From Sandaracinaceae bacterium (GTDB taxonomy: Bacteria > Myxococcota_A > Polyangia > Polyangiales > Houyiibacteriaceae), in the NCBI GenBank assembly GCA_016706685.1, contig JADJJE010000001.1, positions 248,001-312,000 on the forward strand: DNA of 64,000 bases. Direction: 5' to 3'. The position numbers and the translations under genes were made by a program. Positions 15,177 to 24,379 of this stretch are shown here, in pieces. The notes below the pieces were generated by a model. That model worked only from the letters and a program-made list of their open reading frames with translations. It made no database searches and had not been told where the DNA came from. Each line of letters begins with the position of its first letter. Position 1 is the first letter of the stretch.

Positions 15177-18158
15177 TTGGTCGACCGCAACAAAGTACTT
15201 GAAAACGCGCAGAAACTCGTCGCGAAGGGGAGCTACGACAAGGCGATCGCCCAGTACCAGCTGCTCGTGGACGACGATCCGCGGGACGTGCGGACGCTGC
15301 TCAAGATCGGTGACCTCTACACGAAGACGGGCGCACGCGACCGCGCGGTGGAGTCGTACGGCCGCGTCGCCACGCAGTACGCGAACCAGGGCTTCTTCCT
15401 GAAGGCCGTCGCGGTCTACAAGCAGATCCTGAAGCTGGACCCCTCCAGCATCGACTCCCAGCTGAAGCTCGCGAGCATGTACGAGCAGCTCGACCTGGTG
15501 AGCGACGCGCTCACCACGTACGAGCAAGTGGCCGCACACTATGCGCGCGCCGGAGACCTGAACCAGGCCATCGCGACGCTGGGCCGCATGGCGGAGCTCG
15601 ACCCCGAGAACATCCCCGTCCGCATCAAGTACGCCGAGGCGCTCAGCAAGGTGGAGCGCACGGAAGAGGCTGCGAAGGAGTTCGAGGCCGGCGCCAATCT
15701 GCTTCGTGAGCAGGGGCGCATGGACGACTACCTCAAGGTCGCCGAGCGCCTGCTGTTTCACCGGCCCGACGTCGCGGTCTCGCGCGAGGTCGCCGAGATG
15801 TACCTCGAGCGCAACGACGCGAAGCGCGCGCTCAGCAAGCTGCAGGTCTGCTTCCAGGCCAACCCGAAGGACGTGGCCACGCTCGAGCTGCTTGCGCGTG
15901 CGTTCCACGTGCTGGGGCAGCACGCGAAGACCATCAGCGTCTACCGCGAGATCGCGCGCGTCTATCAAGACGGCAAGCGCCCCGCCGAGCGCGAGCGCGT
16001 GCTGCGCAAGATCCTGGAGCTGGACCCGAACGACGACGAGGCCAAGACGGCGCTCGGGCAGAAGCCACCGCAGGCACGCGACGCCTCCTCGCTGTTCGAA
16101 GTGCCCCCCGGAACCATCATGGCGCCGCCGAGCTCGGGTGGCGCGCCCAGCACCGAGACGCGCCTGCCCAAGCGCACCATCGTGCAAGAGCCCGAGGCGC
16201 CGGCCGACAGCCTGTCGTTCGACGATGACGCTCCCGAAATGGAGTTCCTCGACGACGACATCGATGACGTCGAGGACGACGCCGAGATCCTGATCGAGCC
16301 CGACTCCGAAGAAGAGTCCGAGCCCGCCATCTTCCTGGACGACGACAACACCCCCCCGCCCAGCCACGTCCCCGAAGAGCCCGCGCAGGTCGTGCCGGCG
16401 CCCCAGCCGGAGGCGGTGTACGCCGAGCAGCCTTTCGATGCCGACGAGCCCGTGGAGGGCTACGCGGGCTTCGTGGACCCGGCCGTGTGGCCCGAAGTCG
16501 AGCGCCTGATGTCGGAGGTGGAGTCGTTCTTGCGTTTCGGGCTGCTGGACAAGGCCCAGGCGCAGCTCGAGCACATCGTCAATCTGGCCCCTGACTACAT
16601 GCTCGCGCGGCAGATGCTCAGTGACGTCTACCAGCAGAACGGCATGCTGGACGACTCGATCCAGCAGCTGCTCGACATGGCGCTGATCTGCAGCCAGATT
16701 CGGCCGGACCTGTCGGTCATGTACCTGGACGCGGTGCTCGACCTCGACCCGATCAACATCGATGCACGCATCATGCTGGGCCGCGTGAGCGTCCCCGCAG
16801 CCACCCCCGAAGTGGCACAACTGGCGCACGACGCGCCGCTCGAGCCGCACCCGGAGGAGCGCATCTCGGTGTCCAGCGAGCAGGCGCTGGACCCCCTGCC
16901 CCCAGCGGCCGCCCCCGACAGCGACGACAACGACGACGCCGGCGTGCTGTTCATGGACGAGCCGGACTCGGCACCGCACATCCAGGTGTCCGAGGCCGCA
17001 CCCGTCCCCGCGCCCGAGTCCGTGCGCACGCGTCCCTCCGTGCCGCCCCCCGAGCGCGTGGCCGCCCCCGAACGCGTGGCCTCGGTGCCGCCGCTCAGCG
17101 TGCCCAGCGTGGTGCCCGACATGGGCCTGAGCGAGTACCCCGACGCGCTCACCATCGCCCCGCCCGCAGCGGCCGTCAGCGCCAGGTTCGAGTCCGAGAT
17201 TCCGGACGCGCCCACCGTGCAGCGCGACGTCACGCCCGAGGCGCTGGTGGCCACCGCGGCGGACCCCGAGCTGGACGAGCTGCTCGCCCCTGCACCGGCA
17301 GAGCCTGAGGAGCTCTTCGCGGAAGAGGCAGCCGAAGCCCCTGCGGCGCTGGCTCCGGAGCCCGAGCCTCTGCAAGAGGAAGCGGAGGAAGAAGAAGTAC
17401 CCGAAGAGGTCGCGGAGGGCCTCGAGGAGGCCGAATTCTTCGTGGCCCAGGGCCTGTACGACGACGCGCTCGCGAGCCTCGAAGATCTGCGCGAGGAGTA
17501 CCCCGACTCGGCCGCGCTCGCGAAGCGCATCGCCGAGATCCGCGCGGCGTCGGAGGGCCCCGCCGAGGACCTTGCAGACGAGAGCTTCGCGCTGGCCGAG
17601 AAGCTGGCCGAGGAGCTGGAAGAGGAGCCGCCGGCCGCCGCGGGTAGCGACATCCTGGACGTGGAGCAGGTGTTCGCGCAGTTCAAGAAGGGCGTGGAGG
17701 AGCAGGTCGACGAAGCCGACAGCGACACGCACTTCGATCTGGGCATCGCCTACAAGGAGATGGGGCTGCTCGACGACGCCATCAGCGAGTTCCAGGTGGC
17801 CATGCGCAACCCCGTGCGCGAGTGCTCCTGCAACACCATGGTGGGCCTCTGCCGCATGGAGCAGGGCCGCACGCAGGACGCCATCAACTCCTTCCGTGCC
17901 GGGCTGCACTCCGAGAACAAGAACGAGCGCGAGGAGCTGGCGCTGTACTTCGAGCTGGCCAACGCGTACGAGCTCCTCGGCGACAGCAATGAAGCGCTCT
18001 ACTTCTTCGAGAAGGTGCGCAAGCGCGACGCCGTGTTCCGCGGCGTGTCCCAGCGCATCCGCAAGGTGCAGGCCGCCATGGCCGCTGCTTCGGAGCCGGA
18101 CGCCTCCGACGAAGACGAGCTGGACGCCGCGTTCGACGACCTGCTCAGCGACGACTGA
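15177..18158 (+). CDS. Large acidic TPR-repeat protein
   Basis: A 993-residue cytoplasmic protein in three parts. Residues about 1-300 are tandem TPR units (SYDKAIAQYQLLVDDDPRDV, GFFLKAVAVYKQILKLDP). Residues about 300-750 are a long acidic, Pro/Ala-rich low-complexity region interrupted by one more TPR block near 440-520. Residues about 755-970 are a second TPR array (FDLGIAYKEMGLLDDAISEF) ending in an acidic tail. TTG 15177 begins MVDRNKVLENAQKLV, matching the start of similar myxobacterial TPR proteins as I recall them. Such proteins act as polarity or pilus-assembly scaffolds, but no direct evidence ties this one to a process. Confidence 0.8.
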   Translation: MVDRNKVLENAQKLVAKGSYDKAIAQYQLLVDDDPRDVRTLLKIGDLYTKTGARDRAVESYGRVATQYANQGFFLKAVAVYKQILKLDPSSIDSQLKLASMYEQLDLVSDALTTYEQVAAHYARAGDLNQAIATLGRMAELDPENIPVRIKYAEALSKVERTEEAAKEFEAGANLLREQGRMDDYLKVAERLLFHRPDVAVSREVAEMYLERNDAKRALSKLQVCFQANPKDVATLELLARAFHVLGQHAKTISVYREIARVYQDGKRPAERERVLRKILELDPNDDEAKTALGQKPPQARDASSLFEVPPGTIMAPPSSGGAPSTETRLPKRTIVQEPEAPADSLSFDDDAPEMEFLDDDIDDVEDDAEILIEPDSEEESEPAIFLDDDNTPPPSHVPEEPAQVVPAPQPEAVYAEQPFDADEPVEGYAGFVDPAVWPEVERLMSEVESFLRFGLLDKAQAQLEHIVNLAPDYMLARQMLSDVYQQNGMLDDSIQQLLDMALICSQIRPDLSVMYLDAVLDLDPINIDARIMLGRVSVPAATPEVAQLAHDAPLEPHPEERISVSSEQALDPLPPAAAPDSDDNDDAGVLFMDEPDSAPHIQVSEAAPVPAPESVRTRPSVPPPERVAAPERVASVPPLSVPSVVPDMGLSEYPDALTIAPPAAAVSARFESEIPDAPTVQRDVTPEALVATAADPELDELLAPAPAEPEELFAEEAAEAPAALAPEPEPLQEEAEEEEVPEEVAEGLEEAEFFVAQGLYDDALASLEDLREEYPDSAALAKRIAEIRAASEGPAEDLADESFALAEKLAEELEEEPPAAAGSDILDVEQVFAQFKKGVEEQVDEADSDTHFDLGIAYKEMGLLDDAISEFQVAMRNPVRECSCNTMVGLCRMEQGRTQDAINSFRAGLHSENKNEREELALYFELANAYELLGDSNEALYFFEKVRKRDAVFRGVSQRIRKVQAAMAAASEPDASDEDELDAAFDDLLSDD

Positions 18159-18177
18159 AGCGGGCCAGGAGCGTGCT

Positions 18178-18886
18178 TCAGCCCGCGTCCACGACAGGGT
18201 CGAGCAGCTGACGCTCCGCGAGCAGCTGCGCGATGTGCTCCGGAACGCAGAACATGCAGACGAGCTCGCGCTGCATGCGGCGGATGACCTCCGAGGGCGG
18301 GACGCGCATGCCGTCCTCCAGCCAGTCCAGCAGCCGGACCTGATGCGTGGCGTGCATCAAGCGCGTCATCAAGCGCGGGTCACCCGGCGCGAACAGGCCC
18401 ACCGCGATGCCCTTCTCGAAGCCTCGCGTGACGAGCGCGGCGCCGCGCCGCGACGTGTCCACCTGGCCCTGACTCGCGAGCAACGACTCCTCGGCCCACA
18501 CGTTGACGTGACTGAGGATGCGCAGGTAGTCGGGGTGATCCATCAGGTAGCCCGCGTAGGCGGCCACGCCCCCGAGCAGGCGGTCCAACAAACCCGGGCG
18601 CGACGTGGGTGGGTTCGAGACCACCTGCGAGGAGCTCGGCACCATGTCGCGTGTGCACCGCCTCGTAGAGCGCTTCCTTGCCCTCGAACAGCTCGTACAC
18701 GGTGCTGGTCGAGACCTTGGCGAGGGCCGCCACGTCATGCATCTTGGCGGCGCCGAACCCGCGCTCCGCGAACACCCTCTCGGCCGCATCGAGGATGACG
18801 CCGCGGGAGAGCTCTTGGCGCGCCTGGCGCATCCGCGCCTTGGTGGACGCGGGGGCCAGACTCAGCCGACCGCGGTCGGTGGCCAC
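18178..18886 (-). CDS. TetR-family regulator, frameshifted
   Basis: The N-terminal HTH is clear in one frame: ILDAAERVFAERGFGAAKMH, VAALAKVSTSTVYELFEGKE. Near 18640-18660 the coding signal jumps to the next frame, which carries the ligand domain (PGLLDRLLGGVAAYAGYLMD and LMHATHQVRLLDWLEDGM) and ends in a normal stop at 18178. Joined, the two give a normal TetR of about 230 residues, so one indel is the likely cause. The start GTG 18886 overlaps the end of a small HTH-like gene. The target may be the divergent region before the ZIP-permease fusion. Confidence 0.75.
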
Positions 18887-19044
18887 GGGCGATTGACTTG
18901 CGCCGCGACCGCCGCCGCCAGCTCGGCGGAGATGGGCTGGTCAGGCTGATACCCCGCCTGCTTCTTGAGCAGCATCTTCAAGTATGCGGAGGAGAACTTC
19001 AGCAGCGAGGAGAGCTCGGAGAGGTTGTAGCTTTGCTCGGACAT
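18862..19044 (-). CDS. Small HTH-like protein upstream of tetR
   Basis: A 60-residue frame from ATG 19044: MSEQSYNLSELSSLLKFSSA, then YLKMLLKKQAGYQPDQP. Its helical pattern looks like a compact DNA-binding helix-turn-helix. It overlaps the start of the TetR gene by about 25 bp, suggesting co-translation. The longer frame to 19227 runs into the AT-rich intergenic region and is unlikely. No family is recognised; a DNA-binding role is inference. Confidence 0.5.
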   Translation of the reverse strand: MSEQSYNLSELSSLLKFSSAYLKMLLKKQAGYQPDQPISAELAAAVAAQVNRPWPPTAVG

Positions 19045-19083
19045 GAACGAAGAATGACCATTCCACGCAGGGTGCGTCAAGGG

Positions 19084-19114
19084 TGAAATTTTCAACTCGC
19101 TGAAATTGCAGCGA
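19084..19114. promoter_or_regulatory. AT-rich operator candidate between tetR and the ZIP-permease gene
   Basis: Two palindromic elements sit side by side: TGAAATTTTCA (19084-19094) and TCGCTG-6-CAGCGA (19097-19114). They lie in the 158-bp divergent region, one of the most AT-rich stretches in the window. This is a natural place for the adjacent TetR or the small HTH protein to bind; which one, if either, cannot be told. Confidence 0.45.
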
Positions 19115-19202
19115 AAATTCGATATACGCAGTACACAATCGGGCACGTAGCGCACCACGCGGCGGCGGCGCACACTCCCCGCCCGCTCCGCCGTACGGGT
19201 CC

Positions 19203-21131
19203 ATGACGCTCGCCTATTCCTTTGCACTCTTGTCCACCTTGCTCGGCACCGCCCTGGGTCTCCTGGGCGGTCATGGTCGCCTAGCGGGAGGGCTGCGCAG
19301 CTTCGCGTTCGTCGCGGCGATCACCGTGGTGTTCGGCCAGTTGCTGCCCGAGGCCCTCACCGAAGCGGGGCTCGTGGTGATGGTGGTGTTCGCGGCGGGT
19401 GTCGTTCTGCCCCGCCTGCTGTTCCGGCACCAGCACCACCATGGCCACGCTCATGGACCTGGGGCTGCCGATTGCGGCCCGAGCGACGACGACGAGACGG
19501 AGGCGGACGAGCGCGCACGCACGAAAGCGGGCCTCTGGCTGAGCTTGGTGGCCATGATGCTGCACGAGGTCGGTGACGGTGTGGCGATCGGCACCTTCGC
19601 GAGCGGCGCGCACGCGGAGCACCTGCACCTCGAGGTGTTCTTCGCCATCGCGGCGCACACCGTCCCGGTGGTGGCGCTGCTGGTGCAAGCCTTCGTGCCG
19701 GTGTGGGGCCGCACGGTGGCGTTCTTCCAAGGTCTCGCGCTGGGCCTCTCGGGCGTGCTGGGCGTGGCGGTGGCCGGGGCCGTGAGCGAGACGGCTGCTG
19801 TCACGCTGACCCCTTACATCACCGCGTTCGCGGCGGGGCTCTTGATCCACGTGGTCTCGCACGACCACAGCACCGCAGGCGTGCGCACGCGCGCCGCGCG
19901 GGTGGTGGACGTGCTGGCCGTGATCGCCGGCGTGGCGCTGGTGTCGCAAGGCGGCCACGCGCACGGCGAGTACAGCGGAGAGATGCACGACGAGGTGGCC
20001 ATGGGCGTGAGCCACGCGCTGCTGGACTTGAGCCTCGAGACCGCGCCCGCGCTGTTGCTGGGCCTGGTGCTGGCCGCCGCGGTGCAGTCGCTGGGCCACC
20101 GCGTCCCGCTCGCGTTCTTGCAGGCTGGTGGCTCGCTCCGCCAAGCGCTGCGCGGGGCTCTGGCGGGTGCCCCGCTGCCCATCTGCGCGTGCGGTGTCCT
20201 GCCGGTGGCGCACGCCCTGCGCAGCCGCGGCGCGGGAGCTGCCTTCGTAGTGGCCTTCCTGCTGGCCACGCCGGAGCTCGGCGTGGAGAGCCTGCTGCTG
20301 ACCGGCCGCTTCCTGGGCTGGGAGTTCGCCCTGCTCCGGCTGCTGGGGGCGCTGCTGTTGGCCATCACGGCCGCGCTGGTGGTGGGGCGCGTGCTGGCCG
20401 GCCGCGATCACGCGCCGCCGGCCCCTGCCACGGACTTCGAGCTGGGTGCCGGCGAGTCCCGCTGGCAGCGCGCGCTCACACAGCTCGACGAGCTGTTCGT
20501 ACACATCCTGCCCTACACCATGGTGGGCCTGCTGGCCGCGGCCTACGTCGAGGTGGCGCTCGATGCGGACACGCTGAGCGGCCTCACCTATGGCTCGCTC
20601 GACATCCTGGTGGTGACGCTGGTTTCCGTACCGGTCTACGTGTGCGCCGCCAGCGCAACGCCCCTCGCGGCGGTGCTGGTGGCCAAGGGACTCTCACCCG
20701 GCGCGGCGCTGGTGGGATTGCTGCTGGGACCGGCGACCAACCTCGCCACCCTCGGCTTCATGCGCGCGAGCTTCGGCATGCGCGCCACCGTGGGCGCCAC
20801 CATCGCGGCGGTGGCCGTGACGTGGGTCCTGGCGTTCGGCGTCAACGCCAGCGCCCTGCTCCCCTCGGTGGGGCTCGACGGCGGCGAGGAGCACGCGCAT
20901 GGAGTGCTCTCGTATGGCGCCTTGGGGCTGCTCCTCGTGTGGGCGCTGCGCAGCGTCTATCTGCACGGCGTGGACGCGCTCTTCGAGGGGCTACGCCTGA
21001 ACCAGGGCGGGTCCGGCCACCGGGACGGCGACCACGGTCACGCTGCTCACGGACATGCGCACGGCGACCACGGTCACGGTGCGCACGGTCACGGGCATGG
21101 TGGACACGACCACGGAGGTCACGGCCACTGA
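19203..21131 (+). CDS. ZIP-like domain fused to an SO_0444/DUF318-type metal permease, with His-rich tail
   Basis: A 642-residue polytopic membrane protein. Residues 1-250 resemble a ZIP (ZupT-like) transporter: a His-rich loop (HQHHHGHAHG near 76), MLHEVGDGVAIG in the place of the ZIP metal helix, and AIAAHTVPVV in the next. Residues about 270-600 match the DUF318 permease family, with LPICACGVLPVAHALRSRG and FLLATPELGVESLLL, the variant associated with SO_0444-type Cu/Zn efflux. The last 35 residues are a His-Gly run. The neighbours are a Zn/Cd-type P-ATPase and an ArsR sensor. Import-type and export-type halves in one chain are unexpected, so the direction of transport is uncertain. Confidence 0.8.
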   Translation: MTLAYSFALLSTLLGTALGLLGGHGRLAGGLRSFAFVAAITVVFGQLLPEALTEAGLVVMVVFAAGVVLPRLLFRHQHHHGHAHGPGAADCGPSDDDETEADERARTKAGLWLSLVAMMLHEVGDGVAIGTFASGAHAEHLHLEVFFAIAAHTVPVVALLVQAFVPVWGRTVAFFQGLALGLSGVLGVAVAGAVSETAAVTLTPYITAFAAGLLIHVVSHDHSTAGVRTRAARVVDVLAVIAGVALVSQGGHAHGEYSGEMHDEVAMGVSHALLDLSLETAPALLLGLVLAAAVQSLGHRVPLAFLQAGGSLRQALRGALAGAPLPICACGVLPVAHALRSRGAGAAFVVAFLLATPELGVESLLLTGRFLGWEFALLRLLGALLLAITAALVVGRVLAGRDHAPPAPATDFELGAGESRWQRALTQLDELFVHILPYTMVGLLAAAYVEVALDADTLSGLTYGSLDILVVTLVSVPVYVCAASATPLAAVLVAKGLSPGAALVGLLLGPATNLATLGFMRASFGMRATVGATIAAVAVTWVLAFGVNASALLPSVGLDGGEEHAHGVLSYGALGLLLVWALRSVYLHGVDALFEGLRLNQGGSGHRDGDHGHAAHGHAHGDHGHGAHGHGHGGHDHGGHGH

Positions 21132-21156
21132 GCCCGTGGCGCGCCCATGCGGTGTG

Positions 21157-21417
21157 TCAGCTGGCCTTCGACATCGCCCCGCGCGCCGCGGCCATGATGT
21201 CGCTCGCGCGCTCGGCGAGACCCTCGGAGTCACCGACCACCTGCTCGAGCAGACCGTCGAGGAGAGGGCGCAGCTGGGTCAGACGCTCACGGACGTAGGG
21301 CGCGATGGCCACCCCGACCGCGACGCCGAAGGCCACGTACTGGGCCTTCTCGCCGAGGCTCGGCTCGCGCGTGCCCTTGCCCTTGCCCTTGTTCTTCTTT
21401 TTCTTCTTCTTGGACAT
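21157..21417 (-). CDS. Small basic membrane-associated protein (YtxH-like)
   Basis: An 86-residue protein with a Lys-rich N-terminus (MSKKKKKKNKGKGKG), one hydrophobic stretch (AQYVAFGVAVGVAIAPYV) and an amphipathic helical tail. The shape is like YtxH-type proteins, which have no settled function. It starts 6 bp after the P-type ATPase stop, so it is the third gene of the ArsR-ATPase operon and may be an accessory of the pump. The family assignment is tentative. Confidence 0.65.
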   Translation of the reverse strand: MSKKKKKKNKGKGKGTREPSLGEKAQYVAFGVAVGVAIAPYVRERLTQLRPLLDGLLEQVVGDSEGLAERASDIMAAARGAMSKAS

Positions 21418-21422
21418 TGCGT

Positions 21423-23900
21423 TCAGCCTTTGTCGGGTGCCCAGCCTTCGCCGGATGCGAGCTCGCGGTTGAGGGAGTGTCCCAGTCGGAACGAGTTGAG
21501 CACCACCGCGATGGTGCTGAGGTTGTGCACGATGGCCGCTGCGAAGGGCGTGAGGTTGCCCATGGAGCCGGCCGCGATGCCGAGCGCGTTCACGCCGATG
21601 GACGCCGCCAGGTTGGTGTAGATGGTGCGCAGGGTCTTGTCGGCCACGTTCATGGTGGCGATGACGAGGCCCAGCTCGTCACGCGCCAACGTCACGTCGG
21701 CGGTCTCGATGGCCAGGTCGCAGCGCCCGCTGCCCATGGCGATGCTGAGGTCTGCGTGGGCGAGCGCCTGGGCGTCGTTCACGCCGTCACCCACCATGGC
21801 CACGCGGTGGCCGGCGGCGCGCAGCGTGTCCACCAGGTTGAACTTGTCCTGCGGGAGCTGCTCGGCGAGCACGTCCTCGGGAGCGAAGCCGAGCGCGGCC
21901 GCAACGGCCGTGACGACCGGGGCGCGGTCGCCGCTCGCGAGGATCACCCGGTGGCCTCGCGCGCGCAGGGCATCGAGCACCGCTCGCGCGTCGTGCCGCA
22001 CGGCGTCCTCGATCAGCGCGCGCCCGAGCAGGGTGTCTCCGCGGGCGAAGAAGGCCTCCGAGCGCTGTCCGGAGTCGAGCCCGTCGAAGCCCGTGAGTGA
22101 AATACCCGCGGCGGCCATCAGGCGTGCGTTGCCCACGCGCAGTTCGCTGTTCGAGAACCGCGCGAGCAGCCCCTGCCCCTCGATGGTCTGGACGCTCTCG
22201 ACGGGTTCGAGCACGGCACCAGCGTCACGCGCGAGCGTCACGAGCGCCTGCCCGAGCGGGTGCGTGGTGTGTTGTTCGGCCGAGCCGACGAGGCGCAGCA
22301 CCTCGGCGCGCCCCAGCTGCTCGCCCGCGGGCGTGAGCTCGAGCGAGGTGACGCGCGGGTTGCCCTCGGTGAGCGTGCCCGTCTTGTCGAAGATGAGCGT
22401 GTCCACGCCGGCGGCCGTCTCGAGGTGCAGGCCACCCTTGACCAAGATGCCGCGCCGCGCGGCGCTCCCGATGGCCGCGGCCACCGCCGTGGGGGTAGCC
22501 AGGCCGGCAGCACAGGGGCACGCGATGACCAGCATGGTCACGCTGCGGCGCCAGTCCCGCGTCACGAGGAACGTGAGGGCGGAGATGCCGATGGATACGG
22601 GAATCAGCTTGGAAGCGAAACGCTGGCCCACGCGCTCCACGTCGGCCTTGTGTTCGCGCACGTTCTCGATGGCGTCCACCATCTGGGCGATGACGGTGGC
22701 GTCCGACTCGTTGGTGACCTCGATGACCAGGTCGCCGCGCACCAGCACGGAGCCAGCGTAGACGTGGTCGCCCACGCGCTTCTCCACTGGCGTGGACTCG
22801 CCCGTGATCACGGCCTCGCGCACCAGACCCTGGCCCTCGCGGATGAGGCCATCGAGCGGGACGCGCTCAGCGTCCATGACCCGTAGCTTGTCACCACGAC
22901 GCACGTCGCTGACGGCCACGCGCAGGGCACCTTGCCCCTCGGTCACGCGCCACGCCTCCGACGGCGTGAAGTCCATGAGCTCTTTGATGGCCGCGCGGGA
23001 GCGCCGGATGGTCATGGCCTCCAGCAGACGACCGAGCCGGATGAGCACCACCACGCTGAGCCCGGTGATGCTCTCGCGCATCAGGAGGCTGGCGATGACG
23101 GCGATGGAGATGAGCGTGTCGTCGGTGGCCTTCTTGCCGGGGCCCAGGGTCTTGGCGCCATCACGGAAGATGGGATAGCCGAAGGCGATGGTGGCGAGCG
23201 CGGCCAGGTCGCCGAGGGGGTTGCCGCCCGTCATGACCCCCGACCGCAGCCGCTTCCGCAGCATGTAGACGAGCAGGCCGCCGCTGACGGCGAGGTTCCA
23301 GATCTCGCGCCGCACCCCGGACTCCGTGGCCAGCGCGGAGTGATCGTGGCCCGCCGCGCAGTCGCCGCCCTCGTCGGTGCACGAGTCCTCGTGGTCGTGT
23401 TCGTGTTCGTGACCGTGACCGTGACCGTGACCGTGACCGTGGTCGTGCTCGTGGTCGTGCTCGTGCCCATGAGCGCCCGCGGCGTGCCCGCCCTTGGCCT
23501 GGGCCTGCCGGGTCTTGCGCGACGCAGGCTCGTGGTGGTGATGCGCCAGGTCGCAGTAGCCGTGCAGGCGCGCGAACTCGCCCACGCCCCGCAGCACCGC
23601 CGCGGCGACCGCCACCACGTCGTGCTTGCTCACGTCGAACGTGACCAGCGCCGTGCGCGTGCGCGGGCTGTAGCTCTGCAGCGAGAGCCCATCGAGCGGG
23701 CTCAGCTGGCGCCGCAGGCAGTCCTCGAGGATCTCGTCCCCCGGGAAGTCCAAGCGGAAGCGCACGCGGCCCGGCAGCACGGACGTGGGCCGCACGCGCT
23801 CGAAGAGGTGGTGCATCCACGTGTGGCCTGGCGCGGCGCCCTCTTCGCAGGGCTCACCCGGCAGCGTCACGCAGTCGATAGCCTCGACGAGAGCGCTCAT
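21423..23900 (-). CDS. Heavy-metal-translocating P1B-type ATPase with His-rich cytosolic loop
   Basis: An 825-residue metal efflux pump of the inner membrane. Residues about 35-120 look like an HMA-type domain (LPGRVRFRLDF) but have no Cys-x-x-Cys. Residues about 140-185 are almost entirely His with Gly, Glu or Asp. The transmembrane CPC is at 461-463, the phosphorylated Asp at 505 in DKTGTLTEG, the HP locus in THPLGQAL, and the hinge MVGDGVNDAQA near 702. It overlaps arsR (ATGA). CPC plus His-rich segments favours Zn/Cd/Co, though Cu or Mn cannot be excluded. The operon is presumably derepressed by metal through the ArsR sensor. Confidence 0.92.
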   Translation of the reverse strand: MSALVEAIDCVTLPGEPCEEGAAPGHTWMHHLFERVRPTSVLPGRVRFRLDFPGDEILEDCLRRQLSPLDGLSLQSYSPRTRTALVTFDVSKHDVVAVAAAVLRGVGEFARLHGYCDLAHHHHEPASRKTRQAQAKGGHAAGAHGHEHDHEHDHGHGHGHGHGHEHEHDHEDSCTDEGGDCAAGHDHSALATESGVRREIWNLAVSGGLLVYMLRKRLRSGVMTGGNPLGDLAALATIAFGYPIFRDGAKTLGPGKKATDDTLISIAVIASLLMRESITGLSVVVLIRLGRLLEAMTIRRSRAAIKELMDFTPSEAWRVTEGQGALRVAVSDVRRGDKLRVMDAERVPLDGLIREGQGLVREAVITGESTPVEKRVGDHVYAGSVLVRGDLVIEVTNESDATVIAQMVDAIENVREHKADVERVGQRFASKLIPVSIGISALTFLVTRDWRRSVTMLVIACPCAAGLATPTAVAAAIGSAARRGILVKGGLHLETAAGVDTLIFDKTGTLTEGNPRVTSLELTPAGEQLGRAEVLRLVGSAEQHTTHPLGQALVTLARDAGAVLEPVESVQTIEGQGLLARFSNSELRVGNARLMAAAGISLTGFDGLDSGQRSEAFFARGDTLLGRALIEDAVRHDARAVLDALRARGHRVILASGDRAPVVTAVAAALGFAPEDVLAEQLPQDKFNLVDTLRAAGHRVAMVGDGVNDAQALAHADLSIAMGSGRCDLAIETADVTLARDELGLVIATMNVADKTLRTIYTNLAASIGVNALGIAAGSMGNLTPFAAAIVHNLSTIAVVLNSFRLGHSLNRELASGEGWAPDKG
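23409..23438. repeat. In-frame hexanucleotide repeat in the P-ATPase His-rich loop
   Basis: Five perfect tandem copies of GTGACC (GGTCAC on the coding strand, Gly-His) lie in the His-rich part of the ATPase gene and are flanked by degenerate copies. Slippage would add or remove Gly-His pairs without breaking the frame. Confidence 0.85.
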
Positions 23901-24379
23901 CCTTCGTCCTCCTCTTCGCCCGCGTCTTCGCTCGTGGCGGTGGGCTCGTGCTCGTGCAGGGCGTGGTCGAGCGCCGTGCGGATGAGCTCCGCCACGTGCT
24001 CGTCCGCCACCGTGTAGTAGATGTGCTTGCCGTCACGACGACGACGCACCAGCGCGTCACCCCGCAGCCGCCGCAGCCGCTGCGACACGGTGCTGAGCGC
24101 CTCGCCGGAGGAGTCCGCCAGCTCGCCCACACAGAACTCGCCGTGCGTGAGCTTCTCGAGCAGCGACAGCCGAGCCGTGTCACCGAGCGCGCGGAACAGG
24201 TCTGCCGCGCGCTCCAGCAGCGGGGCGGGTGACAGCGCGCCGAACGACGCGGGCGCGTGCACGTGGTCTGACGCCGCAGACCCGGCTGAGGGTTCGGGCG
24301 ACGCAGCGTGCTCCACGTGCGGATCGGAGTCTCGATGCCGCGCGGCGCCCCGCCCGAGCCGTTGACCTGCATAGTTCAT
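23897..24379 (-). CDS. ArsR/SmtB-family metal-sensing repressor
   Basis: A winged-helix sensor that would release DNA on metal binding. The HTH is CVGELADSSGEALSTVSQRL and the wing is RRRRDGKHIYYTV. The last helix carries D126, H128, H139 and H142, the exact spacing (D-x-H-x10-H-x2-H) of the alpha5 Zn/Co site of SmtB and CzrA. One Cys sits in the alpha3 region. The 160-residue frame has a long N-terminal extension of about 50 residues. ATG 24379 lies inside the operator, so a GTG further in (24316 or 24262) may be the real start. It overlaps the ATPase gene and heads its operon. Confidence 0.9.
   Translation of the reverse strand: MNYAGQRLGRGAARHRDSDPHVEHAASPEPSAGSAASDHVHAPASFGALSPAPLLERAADLFRALGDTARLSLLEKLTHGEFCVGELADSSGEALSTVSQRLRRLRGDALVRRRRDGKHIYYTVADEHVAELIRTALDHALHEHEPTATSEDAGEEEDEG

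Noticed and set aside
21000..21131. Repeated CACGGTCACGG-like units as a CRISPR or regulatory repeat
   Set aside because: They are in frame and code for the His-Gly tail of the ZIP-permease protein, without spacers or regular unit length.
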